The notes beneath the pieces are model-generated. The model did not search any database, was not told where the DNA came from, and worked only from the letters and a program-made list of their open reading frames with translations. Made by a program: the position numbers and the translations under genes. A DNA stretch of 64,000 bases from Pyrenochaeta sp. MPI-SDFR-AT-0127 (Eukaryota > Ascomycota > Dothideomycetes > Pleosporales > Cucurbitariaceae), in NCBI GenBank assembly GCA_020747015.1, contig JAGTJM010000002.1, positions 868,001-932,000 of the forward strand. The letters run 5' to 3'. Positions 46,573 to 58,518 of this stretch are shown in pieces. Each line of letters starts with the position of its first letter. Position 1 is the stretch's first letter.

Positions 46573-49568
46573 TTACCTGTTGCCAGAAATCGGACTCATC
46601 AAGCCAGCGCTACCATTGGTGGGACTTCTCACCATCATCGGCTTGAGGCTCTGAATAGGACTCATTGGATCCCTCTGGCTGGAACTCTGGCTCGAAGTGC
46701 CTGAGCTTAAGCTTCCGCTACCATGACTTCCATTGTGCCCATTGAGCATCCCTGGCGTATTGAAGGGGTTTCCAAGAACATAGCTTGGTGGTGAGTTAGG
46801 CTCATCAAAGCCATCTGTGAAGCCAGAGATGTTAGAAAGCATGGAGGAGGAGCGGCCGCGTCCACCCCGTAGAGAGCCTGGAGTGCTGTGAACATGGGAA
46901 TTGAGCGACGGAAATGTGAAGCTAGTGAAGGCATTGGCATGTGGAGACATGCTTGTGCCTGGGAGAGGGCCTTCGGGCGTAGTGGGTACGGAGACATGTT
47001 GATGCGCTTGCTGAAGAAGGAGATCTTCGTAGTGCTGAATAGTCTGCATCATCTGGGTAATTGAGATGTTGTGTTCCTCAGCTCGTCGCTCGTAACCATT
47101 GATGTTGCTGCGGTACTGGTTCTCAACATCAGCACGCTGTTGTCGAAGAGCTGTACGTTCCTGCTCTCTTCGCTGCTTGGCGGTGAACCCTTCTTCATTA
47201 GCTAATATAAGTCGATCATGCTGCTCGTTGAGCCTGGTTTGACGCTGCTGGAGGCGTTCCCTTTTTTGGAGTGCAGCAGTGATGTCGGTTTCCACACTCT
47301 GAATCTGGCGCTCGACCTCGGCCTTGGTACCATCGTAGTCACCTGAGATAGCATTCTTATTGTCCCGTTCCGTTTCCCACTCCGCTTTCTTGATCGCAGC
47401 CTCTTGAGCTTCATTTTCCGGAATACCTCCCAGATTGTCAGCTTGAAGGGTCAGATCGGCGGCAGCGTCGTCGGCCTGGCGGATATTCTGCGTGAACTGG
47501 AGAACGCGCTGGCGTTGGCGTTCATCGCTGCCTCCAGCGTTGGCGAGACGGTTGCCTAGAGTGTCCACCTCCTTTTTAATGTTGCTGATGGCCGTCTTGT
47601 GATCTTTCTTGTTTCGTTTCAGACGGTTGCGCTGCTCCTGTAGCTGCTGATCCGTTGCAGCAATCGAATTCTTCAATGTTGTCGTTGGTGAAGAAGGACG
47701 CAGTGTCTGATGCGCTGGTGGAGAGGCAACGGAAGCTAATTACTGTGTTAGGGTGCCAGCTATGAAAGCAAGTAAAGAGGCTTACCTAGTTCGGTGACGG
47801 GGCTGGCCGAGGTAATAAGACTTGCAGAATAGAAAACTTCGTCGTCGATGGTCCGGACAAACTCGCAATAGTAATTTGAGACGGCCGTCAACCCGAAAAT
47901 TTCTCCAATCCAGAATCCCGTTCCCTCTTGTCCCTGGTACCCAAGTGGAGTGCTTTGTCGAATGCGGGTCGAACTCCAATCAGCACCGTTTACGCGAATG
48001 TAAAAAGGCTTCGACTTATCAATCCCAGAGCCGACACTCGAGCTATCCTCATCTTGGTCCTGAAAGTCAGCTCCACTGAATAAACTGACACGAAAAGAAA
48101 TGTCGGAGTAGCCGACTTCTGAAATCCAAACACGATCGTCTTCCGATCTCCAAACAGCGTTTCCAATGTGATTTGCGTCTTTTGCGTTAGCCTCGTCGGC
48201 GTCATTTGCCGCCCGGCTGCTTTCCATCTCTTTTAAAACTGTAACTTTTGTACTGGCAAGTGCAGCCCAAAATGGCTGCTGACTGCGAACATGAGTAGCT
48301 TGCTTCCTTTTCCTCCTAGAACTACTCGCTTTCTCCTTATGTGAATGTGCCGCGGGCGACGGACCTGGTGGGCGGCCGTCAGTACTCGAAGACGTTGGCA
48401 CATCAGCAGTTGGATCGAGAGTAGTGGAGTTTGCGCGCTGAAGCACACCAGTTTCAGGGTCCGCCTTCTTGCCAGTTGGTAGGGATGAAGCTACGTCTCG
48501 TCGAGAGAGCGAGCGCCGGATGATGCGAACGACACCTTGGGCTAAAATGTGAATCCCCAGGAGGCTGCGAGACCATCCGTGGGGGGTTGCGAAGCTTTCC
48601 AAATACGTCGGCGTACTCGGTGGGCTCGTTAGAAATTCCAGGCCTCCCCGGGCGAGCCCCGTCCAGAGGAAGTGCACAATGTGCTGCCGGAGAGGCCTGA
48701 ATCTGAAGAGATGGTTGGACAGAATGATGATGACGCATATGAAGATGCCGTTGGTGGTGCCATTCTTGCCGGCTGCAGCACCACCGAGTGCTATGGCAAT
48801 GACTGCCTGGGCGAGGTCTAGGAAAAAGTTCTGCACAGGCACCCATAGGAGAAGCCAGATGACAAGTATAAAGGCGTCGGCGAAAATTGTGGTGAAGAGC
48901 GAGGGGGTGCCGCCGGAGCCCTGGAAGATGTCGGTGAAGGAAGGAAAGGCGGAGAGGGCAGAGAGGGGGGTCCCAGCCTGAGGAGGGACAAAGGTAAGTG
49001 TTGCGAAGAGGAACTGGACAATGGTGAGGACGGTTGGAGGCAGCTGGAGGAGGATGATGAGGATGGCGAGGACGTCCCGCAGAGGACAAGACGTGAGAAT
49101 GGTGGCGGGCACCGCGAGCATGGTGGCCATGGAAAAGGACGCAGTCTTGGAGCCATTGGCATCGACGCGGCGGGGAGCTGAGGCGGCGGCGGCGGCAGCG
49201 GCAGCGGCAGCGGCAGGATCGAAGAGACGGCTACCGGCGTCGAACGAGCGACAGGCGTCGAGGTTGTCGAGCGAGGCGTCGGAGGCAGCGCGCGCGCGGC
49301 CGTCCACGGCGGCAGAGGCAGCAGCGGCCATGGTGTTGACGTGTGCACTCGAGCCCGGCGGAGGGTCGTGGGTGCTGGCCGCATGCGTCATGGGGTCGGC
49401 TACATCGCTGGGGAGCGGCGGCGTGGGCGGATGGGGTTTCCCATTGGCGTGGCCGTTGAGTTGCGGATTGCTCTTCTGCTTGGTGATGCGCTTGCCCGGG
49501 GCCGCAAGGCCATTCTCGTGTCGCTTGTCGTGCTGGTTCGCCGCGTTCCTCTTCCCCTTCGCTACCAT
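46573..49568 (-). CDS. acrB: acrB-like ubiquitination network signalling protein
   Basis: Exons 49568-47786 and 47735-46573, 981 residues; the intron GTAAGC...AATTAG joins SPVTELA-SVASPPAHQ in frame. Aspergillus nidulans AcrB is a membrane protein with a coiled coil that acts with the CreB/CreC deubiquitination system in carbon repression and drug tolerance. Here the N-terminal 130 residues are disordered with an alanine run (about 12 Ala). Hydrophobic helices follow (VLAILIILLQLPPTVLTIVQ, AFILVIWLLLWVPVQNFFLD, GIFICVIIILSNHLFRF). A folded middle domain contains RVWISEVGYSDISFRVSLF and GFWIGEIFGLTAVSNYYCEF. A long coiled coil spans about 610-830 (LQEQRNRLKRNKKDHKTAIS onward). The tail is Ser/Gly-rich and ends PISGNR; a possible extra 3' intron also leads straight to a stop. 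Confidence 0.85.
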
Positions 49569-49880
49569 AGAAGGCGGTGCGACGGCGAGCGGGCGGTCTC
49601 CCCAGGGCGACTCGACTGCTGCACAGGACGAGCCAGGCTGGGAGATCGGGAGCCGCTGCTCAGTGGGAATATACGGGGGAGGGGAGGGAGGGGAGAGAGG
49701 GGGGTCGTGTGCTGTTGGGGGCGGTGGTGTGTAGTGAAGGAAGAGTCTACACCAAGCTCGAATGTGGCAGTTACCGAACGCCCGAAGCTTGGCCTGTCAC
49801 TCGGCCACCTGAAAGGCCTGACTGGAGTGGGCCAAGGTACCCGATGCTCGACGACTCACTGCCACAGGTCCTCTGCGTTT

Positions 49881-49935
49881 GGACTTGGACTTTTGGACTT
49901 TTGGACTTTTGGTCTTTTGGACTTTTGGTCTTTTG
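49881..49935. repeat. Tandem repeat, 8-nt unit GGACTTTT/GGTCTTTT
   Basis: About 6.5 copies of an 8-nt unit alternating GGACTTTT and GGTCTTTT, with one shortened copy at the left end. It lies about 310 bp upstream of the acrB start. Confidence 0.9.
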
Positions 49936-50023
49936 CTCGTTTCACGTCCGCCGTATCGGCGATGCTGCAACCCAGCCCAGGCCGGCCCCAGCCAGCAGCA
50001 CACGATGCACAACGACTCTCGGC

Positions 50024-50037
50024 TCGACTCGAGTCGA
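50024..50037. repeat. 14-bp perfect palindrome TCGACTCGAGTCGA
   Basis: Perfect dyad within a GACTC/GAGTC-rich patch; partial copies of the half site flank it. Possible dimer binding site or chance. Confidence 0.6.
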
Positions 50038-50980
50038 GTCGACCGCACGCAGGCAGACAGCATTCCCATGAGCGCCGGCCTTCTTCCCGCGCACATGCCC
50101 ACATCTCACACAAAAGGCATGCTCGTGTGGTTGGCACGCAGATCCCACTTGCCGAAGAGCGTCCGACCTCAGGGATCGCCACCACAGAGCCTCAAAGCGG
50201 ACGGCGCAAGCATCTTTGGGCCTACGCTTGACCTGGGCAAGCAAAAAAGTCTGCCGGCTGGTGCAGACGACAAACAAAACACGTCCCCAGGCGGCCAATG
50301 AGTCTGCACCGGCTCCATTGGGCCTCTGCTGCTCCATGGCTTCATTTGTGCGTGTGCTGGGAACCCCCCTGGCGACGAGACACCATGGGCGCCAGCGACT
50401 GGGCCCCCCGTGTTGTCTGGTGAGAGCAGCTCCGCTCACCGCATCCCTCGCAACGCCTGCACCTGAAGTCTCTGCAGCCTGCAACTGGCAAAAGCTCTGC
50501 ATCCCCGCCAATGCCATTACTCACTTCGCTCGCAGGGCATGGTGGGCTGCCATTCGCCCCGTGACCCTCGCCGTGCGTCACTAGCAGCGCACATGCAACA
50601 TTGTCGACACTGCAAATCCCTTTTGCAATATCCATCCCAGAGCCCTGCGGGAGATTCCTCGGCCTGCGAAAGCATCGGAACTTTTTCGTCAATCTTGCGT
50701 TCCCTCTAGAGCAGCAGGCGCGCAAGCCTTCCGTCGTCTCTACAGGGCTCCATGGCCAACCCCCCTCCCTCCCCGCGCACTTGCACTGTGCCGGCGTCGA
50801 AGCTTAACACAAAACACGCCAATAGCGTCGCCCTGAGACGTGCAAATAAGGGAACCCGGACAATCACGCGCGCAACGGGCATGCAGATCATCCGAATAGA
50901 TAACCACGGATACAGTAAGTCTACAGCCCATCACCACGCTCCACAGAAAAATCACGCCATGCGTCCGAGAGAGATGGCCA

Positions 50981-52434
50981 TCAAGGCCTTGCTGCACTAC
51001 CAACATCTTCCTGCGCATCTGGTCTATCCCAGCTGCCCTGCTCCAGTTGCCGTACTCGCTCCAGTAGAGATTGAACCCTGTTCCCATACTTCTCCTTTGC
51101 TTGCTCCTGCAACTCGTACGTCTGTCTGAATTTATCCATCATGAACGGCATCAGCGGAGACTTTCGGGCCCGCTTGTAATCGTAGATGACAATGTCTTCG
51201 ACACATCGCGCTGCGGGACGGCGGTGCACTTCAGACAAGATCAGGACGTCTAGTATAAAATGGTCGGTGTTTGTCGTTGGTTCGTTCCTCAGCTTATGCA
51301 GCACCGTTACCCTGTTAGAGTTCCCGTCAATACTCGCCCTGGGGCAGTACAGCATGCGTACAAACCTACCTGTCAGGCCATTTCATTGGCTTAGCAATGA
51401 GTGATGTTAGTAAGCTTTCTTTTGAGATCGTTTTTGCACCATCCCTCCCGAGTTGAGTCTAGCTACGGTTCCCAGATGCAGCAACTCCTCGCGTTCGGCT
51501 CAACTCTATGAGAAACTTGTCTAGAGATCAGACCCCACGCTCATATACCTTGGGGTAGCATGTACTTGCAGCGTAAAACTGCCAGGTAGCCCACTTACCT
51601 TTAAGCTGCACGTATCAGCTTTTGTCTCGTGGCCATCGTTTGAGCAACCTCTCGCGATTTGCAGCTCCATCTAAGACCGTGGCGACTGACTAAGAACAAT
51701 CCGTTCATCGGGATGAGTTGCTCGCATGGCAGAGCGGTGCCTAAGAGAGTAGGGGCTTCTTACAAACTTGTAGTCAGTTTTGATGCTCCGCAGAATGAGG
51801 CCAATGCTCTTCGGTGTCATAAGTGCCATCCATTCGGCCTTGTGCGTTGGATCGCTTGCCGCAAAGTTGAGCGTCCAATTTACGCGGGCTGATTCGGCAT
51901 ATCGATTGTACATGACATTGTTAACATGGCCTGTGACACATGTCAAGATCGTCTTCGGATGGCAAAGTCTAGACCGAAATAATTACCCTTCTCTCATCAG
52001 CTTTCCGAATCCAATGCGACGTGCGAATTCATGCTGTCTTACCATGCTATCCTGTACCCAACCAGCAATTCCGCGTTAGCCGTCGCACAGAAATATTGGA
52101 CGGATGGAGACGGTACCATTTCTCCCCACACAACCTCTTGCCGATAGAGTCCTCGCCAATCCCTTCCCGTGAGAAAGCCTTCGCTGCCAGCGACTAATTC
52201 TCTCCAGTCGGCAGCTATCTCTTTCAGAATCGAGCCAGCCTCTCTAGTTTGGGAAGGGCTTATCCCAAACATGATACATTTTCCGATGCGTGCTTTCACG
52301 TCCGAAAGCCATCGTGGGCTAAGAGTAGCAGTGGCAGGGGCATCTGAGGAGGTTGACAGATATCGCGCGTAACGCGGGACGTGTTGAAAGGACTGCAGTG
52401 TCGAGTGCGCCTGACGCACAATAATTGGTCGCAT
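50981..52434 (-). CDS. Mitochondrial hotdog-fold thioesterase-like protein (frame mismatch at one join)
   Basis: Deduced exons: 52434-52117, 52051-52043 (9 nt, DSM), 51930-51764, 51389-51370 (20 nt) and 51311-50981. The N-terminus (MRPIIVRQAHSTLQSFQHVP-RYARYLSTSS) is a mitochondrial presequence. LSPRWLSDVKARIGKCIMFG and GRDWRGLYRQEVVWGEMDSM, then HVNNVMYNRYAESARVNWTL, form the 4HBT-type active-site region seen in fungal thioesterase-like proteins. IKTDYKF-PMKWPDRVTVLHKL and PAARCVEDIVIYDYKRARKS follow. The C-terminus is helical (MDKFRQTYELQEQAKEKYGN). Joining exon 2 to exon 3 with consensus GTAAGA and CACAG sites leaves the frame off by one base where GHVNN is expected. The intron before the 20-nt exon is 374 nt, long for this genome. 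Family call is good; integrity is in doubt. Confidence 0.7.
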
Positions 52435-52737
52435 GATGCTTGCAAAGGCCCTGGCCGAGCGTATAGAGGTACCTTGCAACTATGCGCGAGCAATTGAAGC
52501 TTTCAAGGTCAGGTAGATGAGGATGTAGTGCTGTTTCCGGGTTTGATTGTTCGATTGCGCCATGCGGATCGAAGCCGAGGGCTACAGCTTTCTCCATTTT
52601 CACAGCCTACGTCAGAAGGTCCAAGCTTCTTGACAACCTCCATTCGTGACCACGAATGGAACCCTGCTCTGCATTGCCGTCGCTCGCCTCAGATTCACTA
52701 TAGGTGTTGTCCGAATACATAAACTCTTCATCTCCAG
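52435..52737. other. Divergent promoter, thioesterase-like / LYR protein
   Basis: 303 bp between divergent starts of two predicted mitochondrial proteins. Nothing else seen. Confidence 0.5.
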
Positions 52738-53251
52738 ATGGCCTCCACGAATCCCGTCCTCCGTCAACAGGTTGTTCGAATATATAAAGGTAAGCATTGC
52801 TCTCTTTTGTCTACACCACCAAGACGCGCTCCACCCCAGGGTCGATCATAGGGTGCAAACACCTAGGGTATTGCCCAATTCGAATACGAGACAGGGAGTC
52901 TGCTATATGAGTGTTGACTTGCGGTAGATCTACTATTCATGGGACGCGAATACCCTCTGGGATACGATTATTTCAGAACCCGCTTGCACAAGGCCTTTGC
53001 TAGTCAGAGGAGCCTGACAGATGAAGAGCAAATCAAGAGCGGTATTCAGAGGGCTGAATTCGTGAAGAAGGGTAAGCTGCCGGATTTGAACTTTTGGGTG
53101 CGTGCTCTAATTAGAAATGTGCAGAAATTGAAGCACTGTACGTTGCAGTGACGGTTACAATATCACATAATGTTGTTTCAATGCTGATTATATCAGGTAC
53201 TATTTGAAGCGGTACCGTGCTCTACGCCAGAGATACGGCAATACCTCCTAA
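52738..53251 (+). CDS. LYR-motif protein, ETFRF1/LYRM5-like
   Basis: Four exons, 52738-52789, 52928-53071, 53125-53137 (13 nt) and 53197-53251, give 87 residues, too fragmented to show as one ORF. The assembled protein runs MASTNPVLRQQVVRIYKDLL, FMGREYPLGYDYFRTRLHKA, an FVKKEIEALYYLKRYRALRQ block and RYGNTS. This matches human LYRM5/ETFRF1, which binds the electron transfer flavoprotein in mitochondria and removes its flavin. The LYR tripeptide is IYK here (residues 15-17). All phases fit, with the micro-exon supplying EIEAL. The first intron is 138 nt, the others 53-59 nt. It shares a promoter with the thioesterase-like gene. Confidence 0.85.
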
Positions 53252-53333
53252 GACATCCTGAAAAATCGATAGTCGCTCCTGGTGGGCCGCGAGGCCGGGA
53301 TATCATAGAAGTAATGGTACGCTGTGGAAGCTC

Positions 53334-54926
53334 TCAAACCTTCTTGGACCACCAAATTCCTAGTTCGAGACATTCCCCACTTGAGGCACCTTTCTGTTCC
53401 AGCAGACTGGTTAAAAATGAACTCCACCATCTCTGCCACTCTTCTTGATTCTTCCCACTGACTTCTTTCAGCAGTGGTTCTAGACTTTCAATCATCTGGA
53501 TGATGACCAGTAATGCTGTATACCTAAGCGCCGCTTGCTCTTCGGTGAGCGCAGCACTATCAAGCGGCACGCTTCCTTTTTTAAGCTTCCCCGCCTCGCT
53601 CCCCCGTCGTTTGGCGGGATTTCGTTCGCCTGCAGCCTCGCGTTCCCACCGCAGCTCACCAAGAGGAATTGCGACTCTACGGTTCTCGACCTCGCACAGA
53701 GTCTCCGTTTCCTGTAACAACATCTGCGATATACGTGCGCAAGGAGTAGGGGATAGTTTTCGCCGATCTAGTGCTTCCTGTATCCACGAATTGGAGTCCT
53801 GCAGATATTTGTTCTGCACTTCGGTAAATGGTGTAATGGGTGATATTAGGAATGTTCCGGTGGAGACCGCACACGCATATTCTTGCGGGTTTTTCCCTGG
53901 CGGAGGCGGCGGATGCGGAAGAATCGAGCGTATGACATGGTCAGCCTCCCATATCTCTAGAGTACCTCCCGACTTCAGTATTCGCGTCGCATCATCGAGG
54001 ACCCTTTGTGACGGTGCTCCCAGCGGTATCACCATGCTCAAATCCTTCATTATCACGATATCGAAGTCATCATCATCAAAGGGCAGTGGGAGTTTGCGCA
54101 GATCATGCTGTACAAACTTCCAATCGATTCCTTGTCTCCGCAAATCTCCAGCCAGCGGAACAATATCCAGACCTGTGAAGGAGACATCTTCGTAGCCCAG
54201 GCCGCTCAAAAAGTCATGGCACATTGCACTGAAGTATCCGCTGCCGCAGGCAATCTCTAGCACCTAGTGGCGATACAGTCAGTCAAACTATGACAGCATG
54301 GAAAGAATTAACAGTACTGTTAAGCCATGCTGAAGAAGCCTGCCAAGGTTTATAATCGTTGTTTGGCAAATTATAGAATTCTGCAACTCTCCAGGAGCGT
54401 CCAAACCTCTCACCATGTGCACCACCGTATGGAAAGCTCACATACCTTCTTCGGAGGATGTTGGGGCGAGGGCGTTGAACCTAACGCTCGACCAAAAACG
54501 GATGTTGCAAGAAGAGTATGCAGATTTTGGCGATGAAGCTCGGGTAGGTCGCAGGGTAGAGGATATTGCTGCACTCCTCGTAGGTATCGTCGTCCGTGGC
54601 GCAGAATGAATGGTTCTGATGAGGCAGTACCGCCATCTTCTCGCGTACCTTGGGTGGAGGTGCTCGAGATTGAGCCGCGCGTTACGTCCATCGGATGCGT
54701 TGAGGCTCGGGGGCCTGGTGAAGTCGCGGTCGTCGAAGTCGCAGATATCGTTCTACCAAGGGCGTCTGTGGTTGTCAGGTCCCATTGCTTTGCCTCGGCG
54801 GTCTTGGGGCGTATAGGAGGACTCGTGACGTTGCCGCCAGAATAGCGATACTAGGTTACAGATTAGCACCACATATTCTCACATAGAAAGGTCGTCAAGA
54901 GTGCAGACTAAAAGCCATTCAGCCAT
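53334..54926 (-). CDS. SAM-dependent methyltransferase (fungal, class I)
   Basis: Preferred exons 54926-54909 (tentative), 54850-54446 and 54263-53334, 450 residues. The join at 54446/54263 gives QHPPKKVLEIACGSGYFSAM, whose ACGSGY is the SAM-binding motif I. FTGLDIVPLAG (motif post I), DFDIVIMKDLS and RILKSGGTLEIWEADHVIRS (motif III region) follow. The N-terminal part is Thr/Ser/Pro-rich, then FILRHGRRYLRGVQQYPLPC-DLPELHRQNLHTLL, a block I have seen preceding the methyltransferase domain in fungal proteins of unknown substrate. The C-terminal region is helical. The first exon (MAEWLL) uses an unusual GTCTGC donor and is the weakest part; the start may lie elsewhere. Nothing nearby suggests a target. 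Confidence 0.78.
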
Positions 54927-56195
54927 TCTTTCACGCCCTTGCCCCACTGTTTTAGCGGGATCGCGATATTGGCCTTTCCTTAGTCGTATGATAAGCACGT
55001 GTATCCGAGTCAGCAATTAACGAAGCGGAACAGCGGAGCGGAAGCGATTGCAGCAGCGCTCGGCGGGTGGGAAATCAGATGGAAGGAGAGTGCCAGCATG
55101 GCGTGGTTGTTGAATGGGCGCAGGACCAGGTACAGAGCTCCGGCTGTAGTAGGGCGAGCTCAGGTGAGGAGCTCCAAGCCAACCCCGTCGAATGGGAGAG
55201 GCGTGCGGCCATCTCCAATCACGATTGCGGCTGGTTGAGTCCACCCCCCAGATTTCCAATAGCAATAGCTGGACAGGCTTGCCCGCCACGAGCAGGAGGC
55301 AGCTCTGGAAGTCTGGACGAGACGTGGCGTTTCGCCTCTGCATGCGCGGAGCCTGCCGCGGCTGCACGCAAGAAGCATGGCAACGCGGAGAGGATCGCTC
55401 AAGTCCCATTTCTCCAGCGATTGCAGTTGGGAAGAAGACTGTTTGCACATGACTGCGTGATCAAGTTGATGTCGGGATCACCGTGCCATGTTACGCAATC
55501 CCCGGCAAAGCGACGCCCAAAGCTCGAAGAAAGAACAGGTGGTCTTGGTGTTTCATCATCGCCGCTGTGGTCAGGTGCACGTGACATGCTCAAGAACCTT
55601 GTCCGATGCACCGCTTTCGAGCTTCACACCGGCTGGGTCATAACATCACTACACTCTCTATTCTTCTCCGCGCTGCACTTGGAACAGCAAGCTGTCTGTC
55701 TGGCACAATTGAGACTGCTGATCTTGCTGCACACCCTTTGACTCTTCCAGCTGCCGTACGTGCGCGGCTGCCACCCGCTTCTGTTGTCGTCTTCTTCGGC
55801 GTCAACCTCCTCTACCCCCCTCTATAGGAACTGACCGCGCCAGACAATAGACTCGATATACCGACAGCCATCTAGGCCTTCCGCTCTCTCCAACATCAGG
55901 TTTCTACTGAGCAGCCCCAACCGACACTTTCTCTTGAGTCCCCGCTCTCGCTCCACCACCGCACGCAAACAACCAAGAAGACCACCGCTCTACATGCAAC
56001 ACAGGTGCAGTGTCTGCTAGCGCAAGCTCATGTCGAGGTGTAGCACGGGCGCCCATGTTAGAACCAAGAAAGTCGCGTGCCCGAGCCCTACCGCCTTCTT
56101 GACGCCTTCTCTCGCCATATCGTCCCGGGGCTTTCACGCTCAGTACCCGCTGCCGCCCCCGGGACCCTCATTATCCCGCACTGCGACTCCCTTAG
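54927..56195. other. Divergent promoter, methyltransferase / CCR4
   Basis: 1.27 kb. Pyrimidine-rich from about 55740 to the CCR4 start, suggesting a long leader. No gene I can support; overlapping frames near 55017-55741 are compositional. Confidence 0.5.
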
Positions 56196-58518
56196 ATGGC
56201 CGAGTACTCGGTCTACCAAAGAGGGGCCGGCCAGACCTTTTACCCACAACACACACAGAACATACGAAACCTCCCCAACCGAGTGCGATCGCCCACCATT
56301 GGTAGCCGAATACCTTTCAACAATTCCGACACACCTTCGCCTTCGCGATCTCCTGGGCGGTCGTCTCCGCAACAGTTCGGCATGTTCAACCAGGCCCACG
56401 GGCACCAAACCCACAATGTCATGATGAACGGGCGAACAGGGCAACAGAATTATACCATGCAGATGAATCTCGGCAAGCCCTTCCAGCATAACCAGCACCA
56501 TCATCAGCACCACCAGCACCATCAAGAACAGACTGGCAGCAACACTGGCGGACACTACAGCCACCAACACAATATCTCAAGTGGAGGCATGTCTAGTGTG
56601 CAGCCCCATTTTACGCCTAGTCACTTGCAGAATAGCACGCCTGGTAGCGTGAACAGCGGGCTTAACAAACCTCCCAACGAGCATTGGGCCGAGCAGTTGC
56701 GTATGGCACAGATTGCGCGTGAAATGACGCAGTCGCACTCACACGCAAGGATCCACCCGAGTGTAAGTAAGAGCATCGTAGCGGGCACGACAAATGGCTT
56801 GAAAGAAACAGATAAGGAAGAGCGCAATAGGCCTACGGCTCAGGGCATAGACGATGGCAAAGAAAATCACATCTGGACAATTCTCGATTTTGGTGGGCAA
56901 AACCTCAAGGTCATTACACCTGCATTGTTCAACTACACCTTCCTCACCAAGCTCTACGTCAACTGCAACAAGCTTACATACCTTCACCAAGACATCGGCC
57001 AATTACGGAACCTTACGCATCTGGATCTCTCTCTCAATAACCTACAATACTTACCTCCAGAGATTGGGATGTTGGTAAACCTGAAGCAGTTGCTCCTTTT
57101 CGACAATCACATTGACAACCTTCCATATGAACTGGGCTCATTGTACCAGTTGGAAATGCTTGGCATAGAAGGCAATCCTATCCCGGATGAGCTGAAGCAA
57201 ATTATTATGGAACAAGGGACCACAGAACTTATCAAGCATTTCCGCGAGAATGCTCCGGGCCCTGAAGCGCCGCCAGAGCGAGATTGGATCGTCCTTGATG
57301 AGGTCCAGGATCCGTCGCAGGAGACAGTTACAGCATTAAGTTACAACATCCTTTGCGACAAGTACTGTACGCAATCACAATACGGTTACACACCGAGTAC
57401 AGCATTAGCTTGGGAAAATCGTAGGGAACTCATCCTGGCCGAATTGCGCGAACGTAATGCCGACATAGTTTGTCTGCAGGAAATTGATCAAGATAGCTTC
57501 AACGAATTTTTCAGGGAAGCGCTGGCTCATAATGATTACAAAGGAGTATTTTGGCCAAAGTCAAGGGCGCGGACAATGGCAGAGAGGGAAGCCAAGCTCG
57601 TCGACGGATGTGCCATCTTCTTCAAGAATAGCAAGTGAGTCTAGCCTTTCATTCGTTTTTGCTGTCCCAGCAACTGACTAGAGTAGGTATATATTGCTGG
57701 ATAAGCAGCTCATTGATTTTGCAAACACAGCCATCAACAGGCCCGACATGAAAGGCGAGCACGACATTTTCAATCGAGTAATGCCTCGAGATGACATTGG
57801 AGTTGTTGCATTCCTCGAGAACCGCGCTACGGGGTCTAGGTTCATTGTCGGAAATGTACACGTTTTCTGGAACCCGGCGTTCACGGACGTCAAGCTTGTG
57901 CAAGTCGCCATTTTGATGGAAGGCATTACCAAGTTTGCCAATAAGTGGGCAAAGTTCCCTCCTTGCAAAGACAAAGTGGTTTATCGATTTACGAATGGTG
58001 ACAGCGAAGACGGGAAAGAACTCGATCCAACCCAGGAGCCAGGGCCGTCCATGGAATATGCGGAAGGTGCACAGATCCCGCTCTTGTTGTGCGGTGACTT
58101 CAACTCGTTGCCTGATTCCGGCGTTTATGATCTCATCACCCAAGGAAGTTTATCAAATGCACACGTGGACCTGGGAAGTCGAAAGTACGGCAATTTCACG
58201 AGGGATGGCATATCACATCCGTTCAGCATCAAATCTAGCTACTCGGCAATCGGAGAATTGGCATTTACGAACTATGTTCCTCATTTCAAAGGTGTTCTTG
58301 ACTACATCTGGTACTCGACCAATACCCTTCAGGTGGTCGGTCTGCTTGGTGACATCGACAAAGGTTATCTTCAACGAGTACCAGGGTTTCCGAACTACCA
58401 CTTCCCTAGTGATCACGTCGCTTTGTATGCGCAGTACATTGTCAAGAGCCCTCGTAAAGAGAAGAAGGTGTCGGAGGTCGATTTTGGGCCAAGCCGGGAT
58501 AGGGATCGAAGGTCGTGA
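56196..58518 (+). CDS. ccr4: CCR4 deadenylase (CCR4-NOT complex)
   Basis: Exons 56196-57634 and 57687-58518, 756 residues; the intron GTGAGT...GAGTAG joins FKNSK-YILLD in frame. CCR4 is the main poly(A) exonuclease of the CCR4-NOT complex and acts in mRNA decay in the cytoplasm. The N-terminal 220 residues are Gln/His/Asn-rich and disordered (HHHQHHQHHQ). Leucine-rich repeats at about 240-350 (LTHLDLSLNNLQYLPPEIGM) bind the NOT1/CAF1 scaffold. The endonuclease/exonuclease/phosphatase domain (about 370-750) shows YNILCDKYCT, IVCLQEID (metal-binding Glu), NVHVFWNP, CGDFNSLPDS, LDYIWYS and FPSDHVALYA, all conserved catalytic blocks. The order LRR then EEP is the full CCR4 architecture. Confidence 0.97.

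Larger units (their letters stand above)
49569..50980. other. Intergenic, acrB promoter side
   Basis: 1.4 kb, GC-rich. Open frames here are compositional. It holds an 8-nt tandem repeat and a 14-bp palindrome, listed separately. Confidence 0.5.

Noticed and set aside
49021..50231. Long plus-strand frames opposite acrB and its promoter
   Set aside because: Antisense shadow of the acrB alanine-rich region and its GC-rich upstream DNA; no domain.
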